Positions 1-18,244 of a stretch of DNA of 64,000 nucleotides are shown piece by piece. The stretch's first letter is position 1. Every line of letters begins with the position of its first letter. Under the pieces are notes generated by a model that saw only the letters and a program-made list of their open reading frames with translations, was not told the DNA's origin and did no database searches. Where the stretch lies: the NCBI GenBank assembly GCA_004026145.2, contig CP034992.1:14325221-14389220 (forward strand), written 5' to 3'. The DNA is from Takifugu bimaculatus (Eukaryota; Chordata; Actinopteri; Tetraodontiformes; Tetraodontidae). Both the position numbers and the translations under genes were made by a program.

Positions 1-2
1 AG

Positions 3-6112
<6,110 letters not shown>

Positions 6113-7185
6113 CAGAGTCAACAGAACTGCTGAGACAACGAGCGGCATCCCCTTAACTTCACTCCTCTTCGTGGACAGCTGGATGGTGCTAATGGACGTA
6201 GTGGAGACTGCAGGACCCCCATTATCACAGCAACTCTGTGGAGGAAGAGGAGGCAAGTGCTGACATTCTGACACCTGTTGGTGTGGCTGCTGTTCGTCTT
6301 CGCTCTTGTGGAGGTTCATATAGGTCGGCTGTGCTTCAAGTCCGGATCTTGTCAGAACTGTCAAGAAAAATGGATGACCTTCCACCAATTGCAACAAGGT
6401 TTTCTGCAGGTCATCATCATGTCTACAAAATCCTCAGTTGATCTAAAAAGTGGAATTAGTGAGCTAAATTGAGTGATTATACAGTGGTACGAGTAAACAT
6501 GTACTGCTATTTTAAGTCAATGACAAATGTTTTGCTTTTGTTCCTTTGTGTTAACGAGTCTTTTATCCTGGAAAGTCAGTTGTCTTCGTCTTCTTCCATT
6601 AGAGCATTCTTTTAGCTTTGTCTTCTTGCATTAGATCATTCCTTTAGCTTCCTCTATCAGGACACAGTGAGCCTGGTGAACAGCAGGTGGCATTGCTGAG
6701 GCAAAACCTTGACATCACTTCCTATTGGACTGCTGCTAGTTCCAATGGGTCGCATTCCTATGGGGGTGGGGGAGAAATCGGTTGCAGTACTGTTAATGGA
6801 AGGATTGAATTTAAATTTCTTAATATTTCAGAATGTGTCATGTTAGGCTGTAAACCTTTGATCATGTAGAGCAGGCTCTGCAAGGAGCACTTTTAAATTT
6901 GCGTCAATATTCATGTACAGATCCATTTTAGTCATTTAACCAATCAAATAAAAGTCTCTCCTCATTTAGGCAATAAAGTATTTTCTGAAAAGCAGCATGC
7001 ATCCATTTCTTTTCACACAATGAAAAATGTGTCAGGCAAATAAAACCAGGGAGCGTTTAATGCCCAGTTCTGATATTGGGCAATTTCATTTCCATTCCGT
7101 TGACACTGAGGCCATCACAGGAGAGCATGCTGTCCAATGGCCTGTAAAGGTCCCATATACACTGCTTTGAATGTAACTCTAATCA
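6113..7185 (+). other. Plexin-B 3' UTR and downstream sequence
   Basis: No coding sequence is recognisable after the plexin stop codon. An AATAAA hexamer near 6947 (in CAAATAAAAGTC) and a second near 6971 are plausible polyadenylation signals, giving a 3' UTR of about 0.85 kb. The T-rich repeats at 6560-6640 (two copies of a TTAGATCATT/TTAGAGCATT-like phrase) look like simple local duplication. Confidence 0.5.
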
Positions 7186-7189
7186 GCTG

Positions 7190-8360
7190 TTTGGGATGGG
7201 AAAATGGCAGCAACAGTAGCTGGCAGCAAACATGGAAATGATGAAGATGGTCTTTATGGGGCAGTTGAGCACGAGCACTATGTGAATGGAGGACTATAAG
7301 GATAGAAGTGAAGGCAGCCAAACAAAAAGAGATTAAGAGTATGGTAATGAGTGACAACGGAGGGCTTGAACAAGCACAAAGGTTGTTTACAGCAGAGTAG
7401 CTTTAAAAAGCATTCAGATGTTTTGATTGCCAAAGGTTTGAATATACCTAAGATACAAGAATATGTGGAAAGTTGTAACAGAAGTAAATATGCCAAAAGA
7501 GTGGAGAAAAGAATAACCTCAGAAGAAGCTGATTGTGTCACAAAGACAACAGAGATGGAAACAAGCTGAATCTGTGAATGTTCAAGAGTCCCAAGAAATG
7601 TGAACAAAAGGGATCAAGTGACATTTGTAGCAGGAGTGGTTGAGAGTATTGCTGAAGTACAGTAGTCAGAAATGTTCAAATTCAGCTCTTTGTTAAATCA
7701 GCGCTGTGGGACTGACGTTGGAAGAAGTGAGGGAGAACCTTACGAATCAGCAGAGTCGGGATGCACCACGGGTGGTTACTTATGGTCATTAATTCATAAT
7801 GGGATGCAAGGACGTTAATGGTCAATGGACAGAAATTTGAGCTTTTTATCAAGGAAGTGGCTGTAGGACTGGGGATAGTTTGTGTTCAAGAAACATGGTT
7901 AAAACCAAATCTAGACTTGATACATGAAAGCACCATGAAAAGGAGACCGGAGTTACACAGCCTGGTCAAAAGATAAAAAGGTTGGACTCTAATGTCTGGA
8001 GCACTGTTGGCTTTGATCACAGACACTCGCTTTAACATTATGTCAATAAGCTTCAACAATCTCTGATTTATTTCTATCCAGTGTTGCATTAATTTCCCAC
8101 CAACATCTTGTATTGATGATGGGACTACTGAGCAAAGCCAAATTCTCTCAGGGGCATTGAGGTCTGCACTATGGTGGCCCACCCATGGGTGAAATGATGT
8201 CTCCTTATCCCTGAACCACTCTTTTACTATCTGAGGAATCTTGGAATCGTCAGATTCACCTGCAGTGATCACTGCCCAGTGTTATGCTCGGTAGGAGAGA
8301 AAGAGTGACAAATGCTAATGAACAAATTCTAAAATGGGTTAACAAGAATTGATGTTTCTG
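7190..8360 (+). mobile_element. Degraded LINE (I/Nimb-like), interrupted by a Tc1 remnant
   Basis: Plus-strand fragments resemble a non-LTR element: a zinc-knuckle-like phrase near 7410 (FRCFDCQRF), then LMVNGQKFELFIKEV followed by VCVQETWLKPNLD at 7815-7915, which is the start of an apurinic endonuclease domain, and SDHCPVLCSV at 8262-8295, the usual end of that domain. The middle of the endonuclease is missing and a minus-strand Tc1 fragment occupies its place. Every frame is broken. Clade assignment rests on the QETWLKP style of endonuclease start and is tentative. Confidence 0.45.
7965..8259 (-). mobile_element. Tc1/mariner transposase fragment
   Basis: The minus strand encodes the C-terminal part of a Tc1-type DDE transposase: VKEWFRDKE, then HHSADLNAPERIW (compare the family pattern SPDLNPIE-LW around the second catalytic acid), then LPSSIQD-like VPSSIQDVGGKLMQHW and a final IKANSAPD segment. 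The catalytic context is mutated, the N-terminus is absent and I see no terminal inverted repeats, so this is a dead fragment. Confidence 0.6.
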
Positions 8361-9002
8361 CAAATATAAATCAATTAACTGATCACAACCTCAGGAGTTT
8401 TAGGAGTGGAGATTCCCAGGAGTAAAATGAATAGGAAAATGGTTCCATGTGTTGTCAGGCTCTAAGAAATAGAAAGACAGCATCCAAACATCTCATAAGA
8501 ACCCATGACATGCAACAGTTAATGATGTATAAGAGGGATCGATATCCATGATGCCATACTTACAACAGTATTGTAAAAGTCTGTCAATATAAGCTACAAA
8601 GCTCCAAAGTATGATTTTTATAACATTCATGTATTTAAAAACATAAAGGTATGGAAAAAAAATCCTTATTAAATAAAGAACAACTTCAACAGAAGCTTCC
8701 AATGACTATAGTTTTCAACTAACCTCTTTCACAGTCAAGTGAGCAGAAAAAAGTCCCTGCATGAAATTAGGAAACAGCAGAAGCAGTTCTGTTTCAACAT
8801 CTCAAGTTAATGAATAATATTTGAAATGTCAGCACACCCTGGCTGTTTCCACATGTCCCATTTCGACATTGTGGGAGCATTGAAAATAGGTCTAAATTTA
8901 CCCTAGACCTAAATGGGTTGCACCCAACTTCTTAGAATATCTCAGTGGCTAAAGGTGTCCCACAAGCTTTTTATTAAAATGGATGCAAGGTAGGTTAGAG
9001 CT

Positions 9003-9003
<1 letters not shown>
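8361..9003. other. Intergenic spacer, no recognised feature
   Basis: AT-rich unique-looking sequence between the degraded LINE and the TG microsatellite. Short open frames occur on both strands but show no family resemblance and no splice context. Confidence 0.4.

Positions 9004-9087
<84 letters not shown>
9004..9087. repeat. (TG)n microsatellite
   Basis: About 42 uninterrupted TG dinucleotides lie upstream of the Pth2-like gene, followed directly by a segment that recurs near 21563. Confidence 0.97.
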
Positions 9088-9091
<4 letters not shown>

Positions 9092-9731
9092 AGTGAGAAA
9101 CTCTTGACAACAGTGGAGGACACCGCTGGTGCGCGCGCACACTCCAGAGCAGAAGGGGGCGGTAATGCACGGATTCCTTTAGTCCAGCCGCCGTAAAACG
9201 AAAAGTTGAAGAAGTTCTACCTACTGTGAACGCGCACAATGTTATCACATTAGCATTACGTGAACGCGGTTTCTATCGCCGAACGCGATAAGGTGCCAGT
9301 AGTCTATCTTCGCAGTGTAACTACACATTCTAGCAATAAATTCTCGAACATTGACATTCGGTGTTCTTTTTGGACATATAACACCCCCCCCCTGCGGATT
9401 CTCCTCACGGGCGTTTTCGGAACAGGTACTGTGAGATCCAACTGTTGCTAGGTTATCTAAGATAGCGGGCTAACGCTAGCACTGCAGCAAAGTCTACCTA
9501 TTATTTTTCCTCAGCCCTTTCAAACTCCTCATATTAATTGTGTTCAGTGTTTAAACACGTCAGTAATCGGAACCATAGCGACATTTAGTGTGTCGCGTCT
9601 GGCCAGCTTCTGCTAACTCCGTTAGGGGTTAGGGCCCTGGGGTTTGGGTTCGCACAAAAGACGAGTCCAGGCCGACGTAGTTGGTATGCGGATGAGTCGT
9701 AAATTAATGTGGTGGTTGTCGTGACGGCAGG
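9088..9731 (+). promoter_or_regulatory. Candidate promoter and 5' UTR of the Pth2-like gene
   Basis: CpG content rises here (several GCG and CGC motifs at 9130-9300 and 9640-9690), as expected for a housekeeping promoter. The region begins with a dispersed repeat (GAGAAACTC...CAGTGGAGGACAC) and a GGGGGCGGTAATGCAC phrase of a type that recurs in fish genomes. The transcription start cannot be fixed from sequence alone. Confidence 0.45.
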
Positions 9732-12700
9732 ATGGATCCATCAGTTGAGTCCGGCCGAGGATGCCAGGATGTCAACCCGCAGTTCCTGCAGCAACTCCGG
9801 GAGCTGGACATCCCGGAGGAGGCAGCCAAACAGGTGAGCTGGTACCTTCAGACAGTCGTTGCTGATGATGATTATTGGCATTAGCTTAGAATTCAACCAG
9901 AGCGTTCCCGGCAGGATCTGAGTGTGGATGTTAAATAGGTATGCTGCTCATCCAGAAGCTCCTAGATCCTTAGTTTTTCCTGACAGAAGAGATTTTCTCC
10001 TGATAGTACTGACATTTCAGCTCTAATCTGTAAGAAACGTCGTTTGTCTCTCTGGAGTCAAAAGGAGATGTGAATGTAGACAATGATAAGAGGTAAATGC
10101 TGCTGCTAGTATTTATCTGTTCACTTATTTGTTTCTTACTCAATCAGGCACTGCTGTACACCCGGAATGTGTCAGCCGAGGAGGCCGCCATGTACTACTT
10201 CAACAAACTGGAGAACGAGGTGCCCATAAGCTAGCCTTTGTGTCCGCAGGTACACGTTGAAATGGTACACCTGGTGGAGTTTGTCCAAAACCAAATCTCA
10301 AATCTCTGCTTTGGACCCTCAGGAGGAGGGGGATGAAGAACATGCCTTCAAGATGGTGTTTGTCGTGAACATGGACCTGGCCATGGGGGTGGGAAAGGTG
10401 AGTCTGTTGTGCTCATCAGTTTGGGAATTTAAAGAACTATTAGATGTTCACAAGAACATCTCCAAATCTGTAACTTAAATCAAGAAATGTAACAAGATCT
10501 AAGGAAATAAATAGCATATTAGAGAAAAATATTTCTAAAGAAATTGTTTCTGTCCTATCCAATCGCACAAATCATTTCTAAGAAAAACCCTGAAGAGAAG
10601 CCAGTAATTATACTGTAAAACAGTTTAATGTTATTACATTGAGAAGCCAGTTATTACACTTTATGTATACTAGAAATACACACAATAAGAGCAGAATGAA
10701 ACGGTAATATAATAATAATAGAGAATATACATTATTAATTACACAAATGTGAAGATACAGGCTACCATTGTCATAAAATGGAGCTTAAGCAATTAGCAAT
10801 TGTTTGTCTTTGAAACTACATTGTAGAATTGAAAATTCCATTAGCTAATTACAAAACAGGACCTGAGGATATTAACCCAAATGATTGATATAAAAATTAA
10901 CTGAATCTGTAGCACTTACTGTCTTGTTGCACCACGCATTCTAATGAAAGTACAATGGGCCTCATTCACCAATATGTTCTTAAGAATCTTCTTAGATTCT
11001 TTAAGTTGTTCTTAAGAAGTTTCTTAAGAAAACCCTAAGTCAGATTCATCAACGCGTTCGTAAGCCTCAGAATTGTTCGCAGCTGTGTTCTTACATTGAT
11101 GAATGCCATCTGTTGTAAGTTGAGAGCGCGTGCCAGGTGAGTCTAATTAACATACGATTAGCATAAGTCACCGCCCACTAGTGCCCATAAAAGGAACTGC
11201 AGCAGGACTCTGTAGACAGAGCAAAAAGGAGCAAAATGTCCAAAACTTGCCTCTCCACGCCTGATTTCTGACACCGTGTTGAACAATCAAGAAAGGATGG
11301 CTAACACGCTTGATAAAATTGCCTCAACCCTGATGACTATAGCCAACACGCTTAAAGAAATCAACGAGAATGTAAAAAAAATAAGAATGTAAAAAAAAAT
11401 AAACGTGTAAAAGCTGTGCTCTGAAACCGGTCTCTCTTATTTTTTCTTTTTGAAGTGAATCAAGACTGTTAGACTGAAATTGTGACAGTAATGCATTTTA
11501 TTCACAAACGGGCAATTAATTGCGTTCGAACGTGAACCGCGTGCCTGCAGTCTGGCCCCATCATTGCGTCAGGACGCACATCCTCACGGGGTTGTGGCTC
11601 TGTGTCCAAACACATCCAGCGCCCCTTTAACATGCCGATGGTGCGTTCAATGGTGGAGCGACTGCGCGCATGCATCTGATTGAATAAAATTCCTGTGGAG
11701 TCTGAGGGTTGGTCAGTGGTGTCAACAACCAGGGAGCCAGGGCGAATCCTCCATCCCCTAATAAAATAAATCAAGATAAAATCAAATAAAAAAGACAGTT
11801 TTGGCATGATTTCCAATTTGGTTAATTAATGTTAAGTCATTGGCACATTTACGTAATTTTAAAATTCTCTGTAAATCACCAAAAATAGGAAATAAATAAA
11901 TATGACAGAATTATCATTGTAATATTGAATTTTATTGAACTGCACAAGAGAAGAAAACACAACCATGCCAACATGTCGGCACTGACATGTGCGTAAGAGT
12001 ACTCCTGAGTGTTCGTAGGATTTGTTCTTACCAACGCATAAATCCAGGATAAGAAGAAATTGGTGAATGCCACAATCTTCGTAAAATGTTCCTAAGTGGG
12101 ACTTAAGAACAAATTTGTTCGTATGAACGGTTCGTGAATGAGGCCCAATGTTTGTTAGTTCAGGTCAACTGAAATATTGTTGTAGAGCATCACAAATGCT
12201 AACAAAGGTAAGAGCCTAATTAACCTGAGCTCTGTTCTCATGACATGCATAATTCCATGGAGAGAATGTCCCCATACCTTTATCTTTAGCCTGTTTCTCC
12301 TCTTCCTCATATATGCACATGTATTGTTTTCCCCCAAGCTTGTGGCACACTTCATTAATGAGAAAAAAGCGCCATCGGGTGTGTACCCACTTTGTCCATA
12401 TCAGAAATGGCTACTGGTTTTGTGCAGGTTGCGGCCCAGGTGGGCCATGGTGCTGTGGGTTTGTACCAGACACTGCAGGAGAAGAACAGCTGGAGAGAGA
12501 TGGCCTGGAAGTGGGACCAGAGCGGGTAAAAAATGAATGGGGGGAAATAATATACAATACATGTAAAATACTGAGAGCTGAGTTTTACTTTGATAACTAC
12601 AGGAACGTATGATTATTATATTTATTTGCTTTTAAGATAAAGGTGCATTATCTCATCTTAGCAGTTGACGTTAGCTCATTCATCCTAGCAACGTTTGCAT

Positions 12701-13146
12701 GGCAAAGATCTACTTTGGTTTTTGGTCTGCGTTCATTGCATTTGCAAAAACTGGAGGAGGGGCCAGCCTGCCCTGTTTCTTTTGTATCTGCTTAGAACGT
12801 CATGACATAGTGGCGTCATGCAAGATCACAGTTTACCTTTCAGCTATTATGTGTGGGGATTCTACAGAGCGAAAAAGGTGGTGCTCCAGGGCACAAATGT
12901 AGCTCATTTGCTGGAGCTTCAGGCCCTGGCTATGAGCCTAAACCTGCCAACATACCTGGTCCAGGATGCAGGCGTGACCCAGGTGAGGCTTGATGGGTGG
13001 AGACATACCTGTGCTTTGAACATCTTCTAGATTAAGTTATTAATTAATGATGCCTGCAGGTGGAGGCCGGCTCCCGCACTGTGCTGGCCATTATGGGTGA
13101 AGAAAACACTGTCAACAACGTCACCGGCAGCCTCAAGCTGCTCTGA
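9732..13146 (+). CDS. Peptidyl-tRNA hydrolase 2 (Pth2/Bit1) family protein with N-terminal UBA-like domain
   Basis: Six coding exons: 9732-9833, 10148-10219, 10323-10397, 12428-12525, 12868-12982 and 13060-13146, all GT-AG, giving 182 aa and closing in frame at TGA. Residues about 15-53 (NPQFLQQLRELDIPEEAAKQ onward, ending MYYFNKLEN) form a three-helix UBA-like domain. Residues about 66-182 are the Pth2 fold: MVFVVNMDL, the signature MGVGKVAAQVGHG, then VVLQGTN, LPTYLVQDAGVTQ (conserved acid and threonine) and VLAIMGE near the end. The family frees tRNA from peptidyl-tRNA dropped from stalled ribosomes. This protein lacks the N-terminal membrane anchor of mitochondrial PTRH2, so it is probably a separate UBA-bearing paralogue; ubiquitin binding is inferred. 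The start is the first ATG in frame, upstream of the UBA helix. Intron 3 holds a Harbinger element. Confidence 0.92.
10957..12146. mobile_element. PIF/Harbinger DNA transposon, internally deleted, with AAT target duplications
   Basis: The ends GGGCCTCATTCAC (10957-10969) and GTGAATGAGGCCC (12134-12146) are 13-bp perfect inverted repeats. They are flanked by AAT at 10954-10956 and 12147-12149, the 3-bp duplication expected of Harbinger. Inside, the minus strand at 11816-11502 carries a piece of Harbinger DDE transposase (LVVDTTDQ, then FNQMHARSRSTIERTIGMLK and GRWMCLD). The plus strand at 11266-11392 carries the C-terminal end of the partner Myb/SANT-like protein (LDKIASTLMTIANTLKEIN). Both genes are truncated. 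TTCTTAAGAA palindromes occur at 10977, 11009 and 11021. It sits in intron 3 of the Pth2-like gene. Confidence 0.9.
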
Positions 13147-13245
13147 CAACTGAGCCAGCGAGCAATGTTTAGGCCAGGGGTCCGGAATGCTGTGCAACTG
13201 TACATCCACCAGAGGGCAGTGTCAGCGTTGTAGACAGTCACCTTT

Positions 13246-13251
13246 AATAAA
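13246..13251 (+). terminator. Polyadenylation signal of the Pth2-like gene
   Basis: An AATAAA hexamer lies 100 bases after the stop codon, giving a short 3' UTR. Confidence 0.75.
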
Positions 13252-13289
13252 GAGACACCAAGGCATTTTGCAGTAGCTGAAATCACTCC

Positions 13290-13660
13290 GTCGTTCCCTA
13301 GGGAGCAGGGTTGTGTGCACTACTTAGTTCACTCTGATGGGTAGAAAATGTGCTTTCCAGCACGACGCTCGTTACCCAGCGTCACAGTGTGCATAATGAT
13401 TACTGACCAGATTGACCTTGGTCAAGTAATTTTTAATTTATGACTATTAAAAGATTGAACATTCAGTGTTATACCGTGTCATTAAAAATTAGTCTCACAT
13501 CTAGCTTTGTTTGCCACTGCAAAGGATGATGGAATACATTGTTGGCAAATGATAATGTACACTACTTTTCACATTGTATTGTGGGACTAAGAAGGGTATA
13601 GGAGTCCTCAAATAACGTTCAGACACACCACAAAATTGTGTCTTCACTATTAAATGCACT
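13290..13660. mobile_element. Diverged MITE copy related to the 51.6-52.5 kb element
   Basis: TGTACACTACTTTT...GTATTGTGGGA at 13557-13587 matches, in reverse complement, the interior of the element at 51601-52484 (TCCCACAATGCACTGC followed by AAAAAGTAGTGTACA). GTGCACTACTTAGTTCACTC at 13316 matches that element's other arm (GTGCACTACGTAGTTCACTC). Ends are too eroded to define. An inverted repeat TTGACC-TT-GGTCAA lies at 13412-13425. Confidence 0.55.
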
Positions 13661-14299
13661 ATCTACTGGATGGGGTGATTTTGGTTTCGGCACTTGTTTT
13701 GATTCTGTTGGATGCAAATGAAAGATGACTGTACAACCATTTATTCCTGTGGTTCACCTGTACAACCATCATCCGTTTTCATGTTGTTTGAGTCCATTTT
13801 GCCACAGCCGCAATATGAATGCTTAACTTTCTTTGTTTTGATGGTGTTCAGTAGATGTTACATTAATGTTTGGGAATGCAGATGATGGTGTGTGTTCATC
13901 TCACAATTTGTGTTTCTCTCGGGCTTCACTTAGTCTAGAATGTTCAATTCTACTAATTCCTCATCATGCCCGTTATTAAAATTGTAACTTGTCCTCTACT
14001 TGACAAACGTGTCAGTCAATAAAAAGCCTGGAGATTACGTCAGCGGCCTGTTGCCTTTCCTTGTGCGTGATGACGGTGTTTCAGCAGTAAAGCATTGTGG
14101 GAAACAGTCCAGCGCAGCCATGTTGCAATGACAAGGCTGTTTTCGTTGACAAAAATGGCCACTGGGCTGCTTTTATTCCTGACCTTAAAGAAGTCGACTT
14201 TTTTCTCACAACAAAGAATTGATAAATCATACACAAATTTACCTTGAGAAACGTTCAAAACGCTTCATCTAAAGAGCAAATGTACAGCTACTGTGGCAT

Positions 14300-15579
14300 G
14301 CTAAGTTTTCCAGACGATCTATAACCACTGCGCGTCCATCAGTCGGTAGCCCCCCCCGTAACATATGACGTAGACATCTGTCAAACAGCCAATCAGATTT
14401 CCGGCAAGAAAGTGGAAACTAGCGTTGCATTATTTTACGTCAATTGAAACGCCGTATTAAAAAAACCAACAGCTTCGGGTAGCAGTTGAAGCGAAGGACA
14501 CTTCGGCACAGCAATGACCTCGGACCGCTGTGGACCTTTATGTCTCAGCCGTTAGCGCCCTGTTATCCAAAGGACACCCGACATTCCGCTCATTAAATGG
14601 TAGGCCGGGTCTGTGGAGGTGGGGCCAGCCCGATGGGCTGACCCTATCTATGGTGTCCCTGGAACTGGGCCCCAGAGACCCCGTGTCGGTAAACGCTACC
14701 CCAGCCCATTGTATGTTGCCGTGACGGTTGCTCTTTCCACGTAAGCAGGTGAACGGAACGCTCAGAACACAGTCCCGTTTACGAACTGGAATTAATCCCG
14801 ATTTGGTATTAGACTATTATAACGATCATTTCCCGACACTTTGAAAAAGAGGTACTCCGGTCCCAAATCCAACCACTCCGTTCTCTTTGAGTTCTAAGCA
14901 CACAGATGAAGATAAAAGTAAATAACTTCGATTCCTCCGCGGAGCCGATTCCTCCCACTCTTATGTAGCCAATGGAAACATGACTGATGTTATATTGTCC
15001 CAGACATTTACACTATGTCTCGTGCATGACGTGATGGACACACAGGAGTCCAATCAACGGGGAGAGGAGGAACAACAAGACTAGGAACCACCCATGAAGT
15101 CAGCCCATGCACGGTCGCCCGGGAAACCCTGTGGTGCGCTTGTGCGTCAGCTTGGTCGAGACCCGTGGTCGATGCCGGTGAGGAGGGGGATGGGCGCTTC
15201 GTGAATGTAAGAATCCGAGACAGAATCTGAGCCCTGTAACGTATACAGCAGCATATACCCCATTTTTCATCCCGAAGGTTAATACACGTTATACTTAAAT
15301 ATATGGATATTTCCAGCGAGGATTTATAAAAGACACTCAATGGATGATGCACCTGAACAGAGCAGGGGATTTAACTTTCTGCCTGAACGTGGGAGACACT
15401 GAGAAGTTCCATTCCCACCACTGAGGAGGAAGCTACTTTTAAGGGCAAAGGACACTAGGATATCCCGAGGCAGCCCTGTAGGCCTGCTGCTGTAGTTGGA
15501 TTTGATGTTGGGATACTCTGAAGACTTCCTACTGTGCTTGATTGTATTTCGCTTGTCCAAGTTTGGAATGCCTTTTTAG
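14300..15579 (+). promoter_or_regulatory. Candidate SETD5 promoter and non-coding first exon
   Basis: A CpG-enriched stretch includes a CCAAT box (14389-14393, within AGCCAATCAG) and a TGACGTAG motif near 14366. A strong donor AG|GTGAGT at 15579/15580 ends a probable untranslated exon whose 5' end I cannot place. The next SETD5 exon begins at 25288, implying a first intron of about 9.7 kb, similar in layout to other vertebrate SETD5 genes. Short open frames here have no family resemblance. Confidence 0.45.
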
Positions 15580-18244
15580 GTGAGTAGTTTTAACATTACC
15601 TTTGGTATATGTTAGGTTAAATATAAATACCACAGGCATGTGGTAACTGTTAAACAGCTAACCAAACATAGCGCCGAAGCTACGTTAGCAAGCTAACTAC
15701 TTAGCATCAATATAAGTTCAGTGGACCTAGTTGTTGGCTCCGAGTAGGTTTCGCTTGTACAACAGTATTTTCATAAAAACGTCCAGCATTCATGTTCTCT
15801 GCTGGCACCAGGTGTGCGTGAAACGAACGATAGCTTTGATCAGCCCCTCGTGTGTGTTTTTGAAAGCTAACTGGGTGGTTTGTTAATTCACTCCATTTCC
15901 AGTCCGTATCTCGTTAAATTCTATCGCATGTGTTTGAACAAAAACGCGAAAGTCGCACAATAAGCTATCGGTCTTAAAATGAAGGTTTTCTGGAGACGAT
16001 TGATGTGAGGTTAAGGGGTTCCTGCACAATGTGTGTTCCATTCGGTTTTCCAGATTTTCTAGCCTGGCTTAACTGGTAAACTTCTGCAGCCATTATCTCA
16101 CTGTCTTCGCAAAATAACCTTCCATTTAGTCTCATTTAAAGGAAATAACTTCCGTTTTGCGTCCGTTACATCGCGCTTTACATTGCTTCAACGCTGTGAT
16201 CTGGCTGTTGTTAAAGTTAACATTCAAACAAACACGAACAGGTGTTTTTATTACAGGATAACATTTTTCTTGAAACTGGAAGGCTGGTTGGAACCGACCG
16301 CCACCAGGGAAAGACTCGAGGAGATGTGCAGCCTTTATTAAAATCACCGGTCCATTATCACAGTGTTCTATTAAGAGCAGTTGTAAATTCTCTTGTCGAA
16401 TCAAACTCTTTTTTTTTTGTACCCGTGAACTTACTGCAGTTTGATCGCGGCTTGTTTGCGCTTCGTGTTAGCTAAGCAGCAGCTGTTGTGTTGGTTAGCA
16501 GAGATGGGCTAAGCTTCTAGCTAACTTTATACACGTTTTCCGGGTGCTTTTTGTCTTCAGATATATGCAGAACATGTCCGTGTTTCTAAAGACGAGCGTA
16601 TCTGCGCGTTTTAAAGTCCTTGTAGCATGTTTTTATACACTGCTGTTTGGAGTTTAGTGAAATTCTGTGTGGTGCGTCGTTGTGTTGTTTGGCTACATCA
16701 TGTGCAATTGTCTTTGGCAGCATTCCTGACTTCGTTCAGGCGTGTGAATATAACTGAAAGCTCGGCTGTGTTCTCTCTGTCTGTCTTTTTCTTGTGTGGG
16801 GGGTTTGTTTGGTATCTGATCTTCACCTCCCCCACTCAGCAACCCCCAGCCGCGGTGGTGGCTCAGAGAAATGGCAGTATTGTTTTTCCTTTTAACCACT
16901 TTACACACTTATGTGTAATATAAATTGTCTCAATGATTCGAATACCGTCGATAACATTTCGGATCACGCATAGAAAGCCACTGGAAGATTTGAGCTGCAG
17001 AATGCCACATTTGGCACCCGGTGCTGGGATGTGGTCGGTGTTCCTCAGGGAATGTGAGTTTTCAGAGGACAATGGCTGCTCACCGGTGGTGACTTGGGTT
17101 CACAGATCTTTTCACGCGTGACTGTTACATTAGTGTTTATATTGAAGGAATATTAATGTGTCATCACCATCTGTTCAGTAAGGATTCAGGGTCAAATTTG
17201 AAAGGATCGTTCCACTGTCAGAATAGCTGCTTCCTTGGTTTATCCAACTTTGGGTCCAAGGTTTAAATATAATAAGACAAGTGAGTGTGGCTGTGACTAC
17301 ATGTTATCATAAGCTAAAGTAGCTTCACATCTTTAAATAGATTCTGTGGGCTGCCGATCCACATGTGGCCAGTCAGAATCATTGGGAACACAAGCCCCCT
17401 CCAGCACCCCCTGACCATTCTGCCACCCTGGGAAAAGCAGTCCATGCAAAGCTCTACTGCCATGTTGTGAACTCAACATGTCAGCTTTCCACAGCCCAGT
17501 TGCCTCTTCACCTCACAGAATTTTGGACCCACGTGTGCATGCTATTGATGGCTATGTGTTGGTCATTGTGATCTGGTCACTTCTGATTCTGTGCTCACGT
17601 TAACTGATGACTCATTCAGCACCATTTTGTTAGCATAAGGTTGGAAGGAGAGGTGGGTCTTAGAGATAAAAGACATGTAACCATAGTAACAGCTGTGGCC
17701 GGCCTCCAGAACCTGATCGTTGTCAGTCGAGATGTGAAACCATGTCAGTTTGGACCAGTGTGGCTCAGCAGTTTTGTGTGAAATAAAAAGAGAAGCAGCC
17801 TGCCAGGGCGCATGAGCCTGCAATGTGAGAGGTGTGTGGGACAGAAGAAGCTAGCAACACCCTGATCTCCATGGAGGGTTGGGGGCAGCTTTTGCATGTC
17901 AATATGTTAAAGTATGTCATTGGGCCACCAGGAGGATACAGCTGAATGTGTTTTATTTGATGGTACAAACTGCTTTGCTGGGGTGTCTGGAATGATCATG
18001 TGAGTTTCAGATGTGTAGTTGACAGACTAGCATCTTTTTTGCAGCCTTTCTCTTGAGCAGTGTCAAGCCTTCCTCTCTGGGGTTAAAAACAAGCTGCTGT
18101 GACTCCTGCCTTGTCGCTGCATTCTTATTGGTGCACAAGCTCTGGAGCCGCTCCAATAAGGTGCAGCCTTTCCTCTGTACCAAGGATCTGTGCTGCCTAA
18201 TGACCTTCTGTGCTGAGGAGCAATGCTTCATGGGAAAATTAGGA

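Noticed and set aside
12240..12612. Two overlapping frames of about 98 codons over a Pth2-like exon
   Set aside because: One is an out-of-frame shadow; the other includes exon 4 in frame only by reading through intron sequence on both sides.
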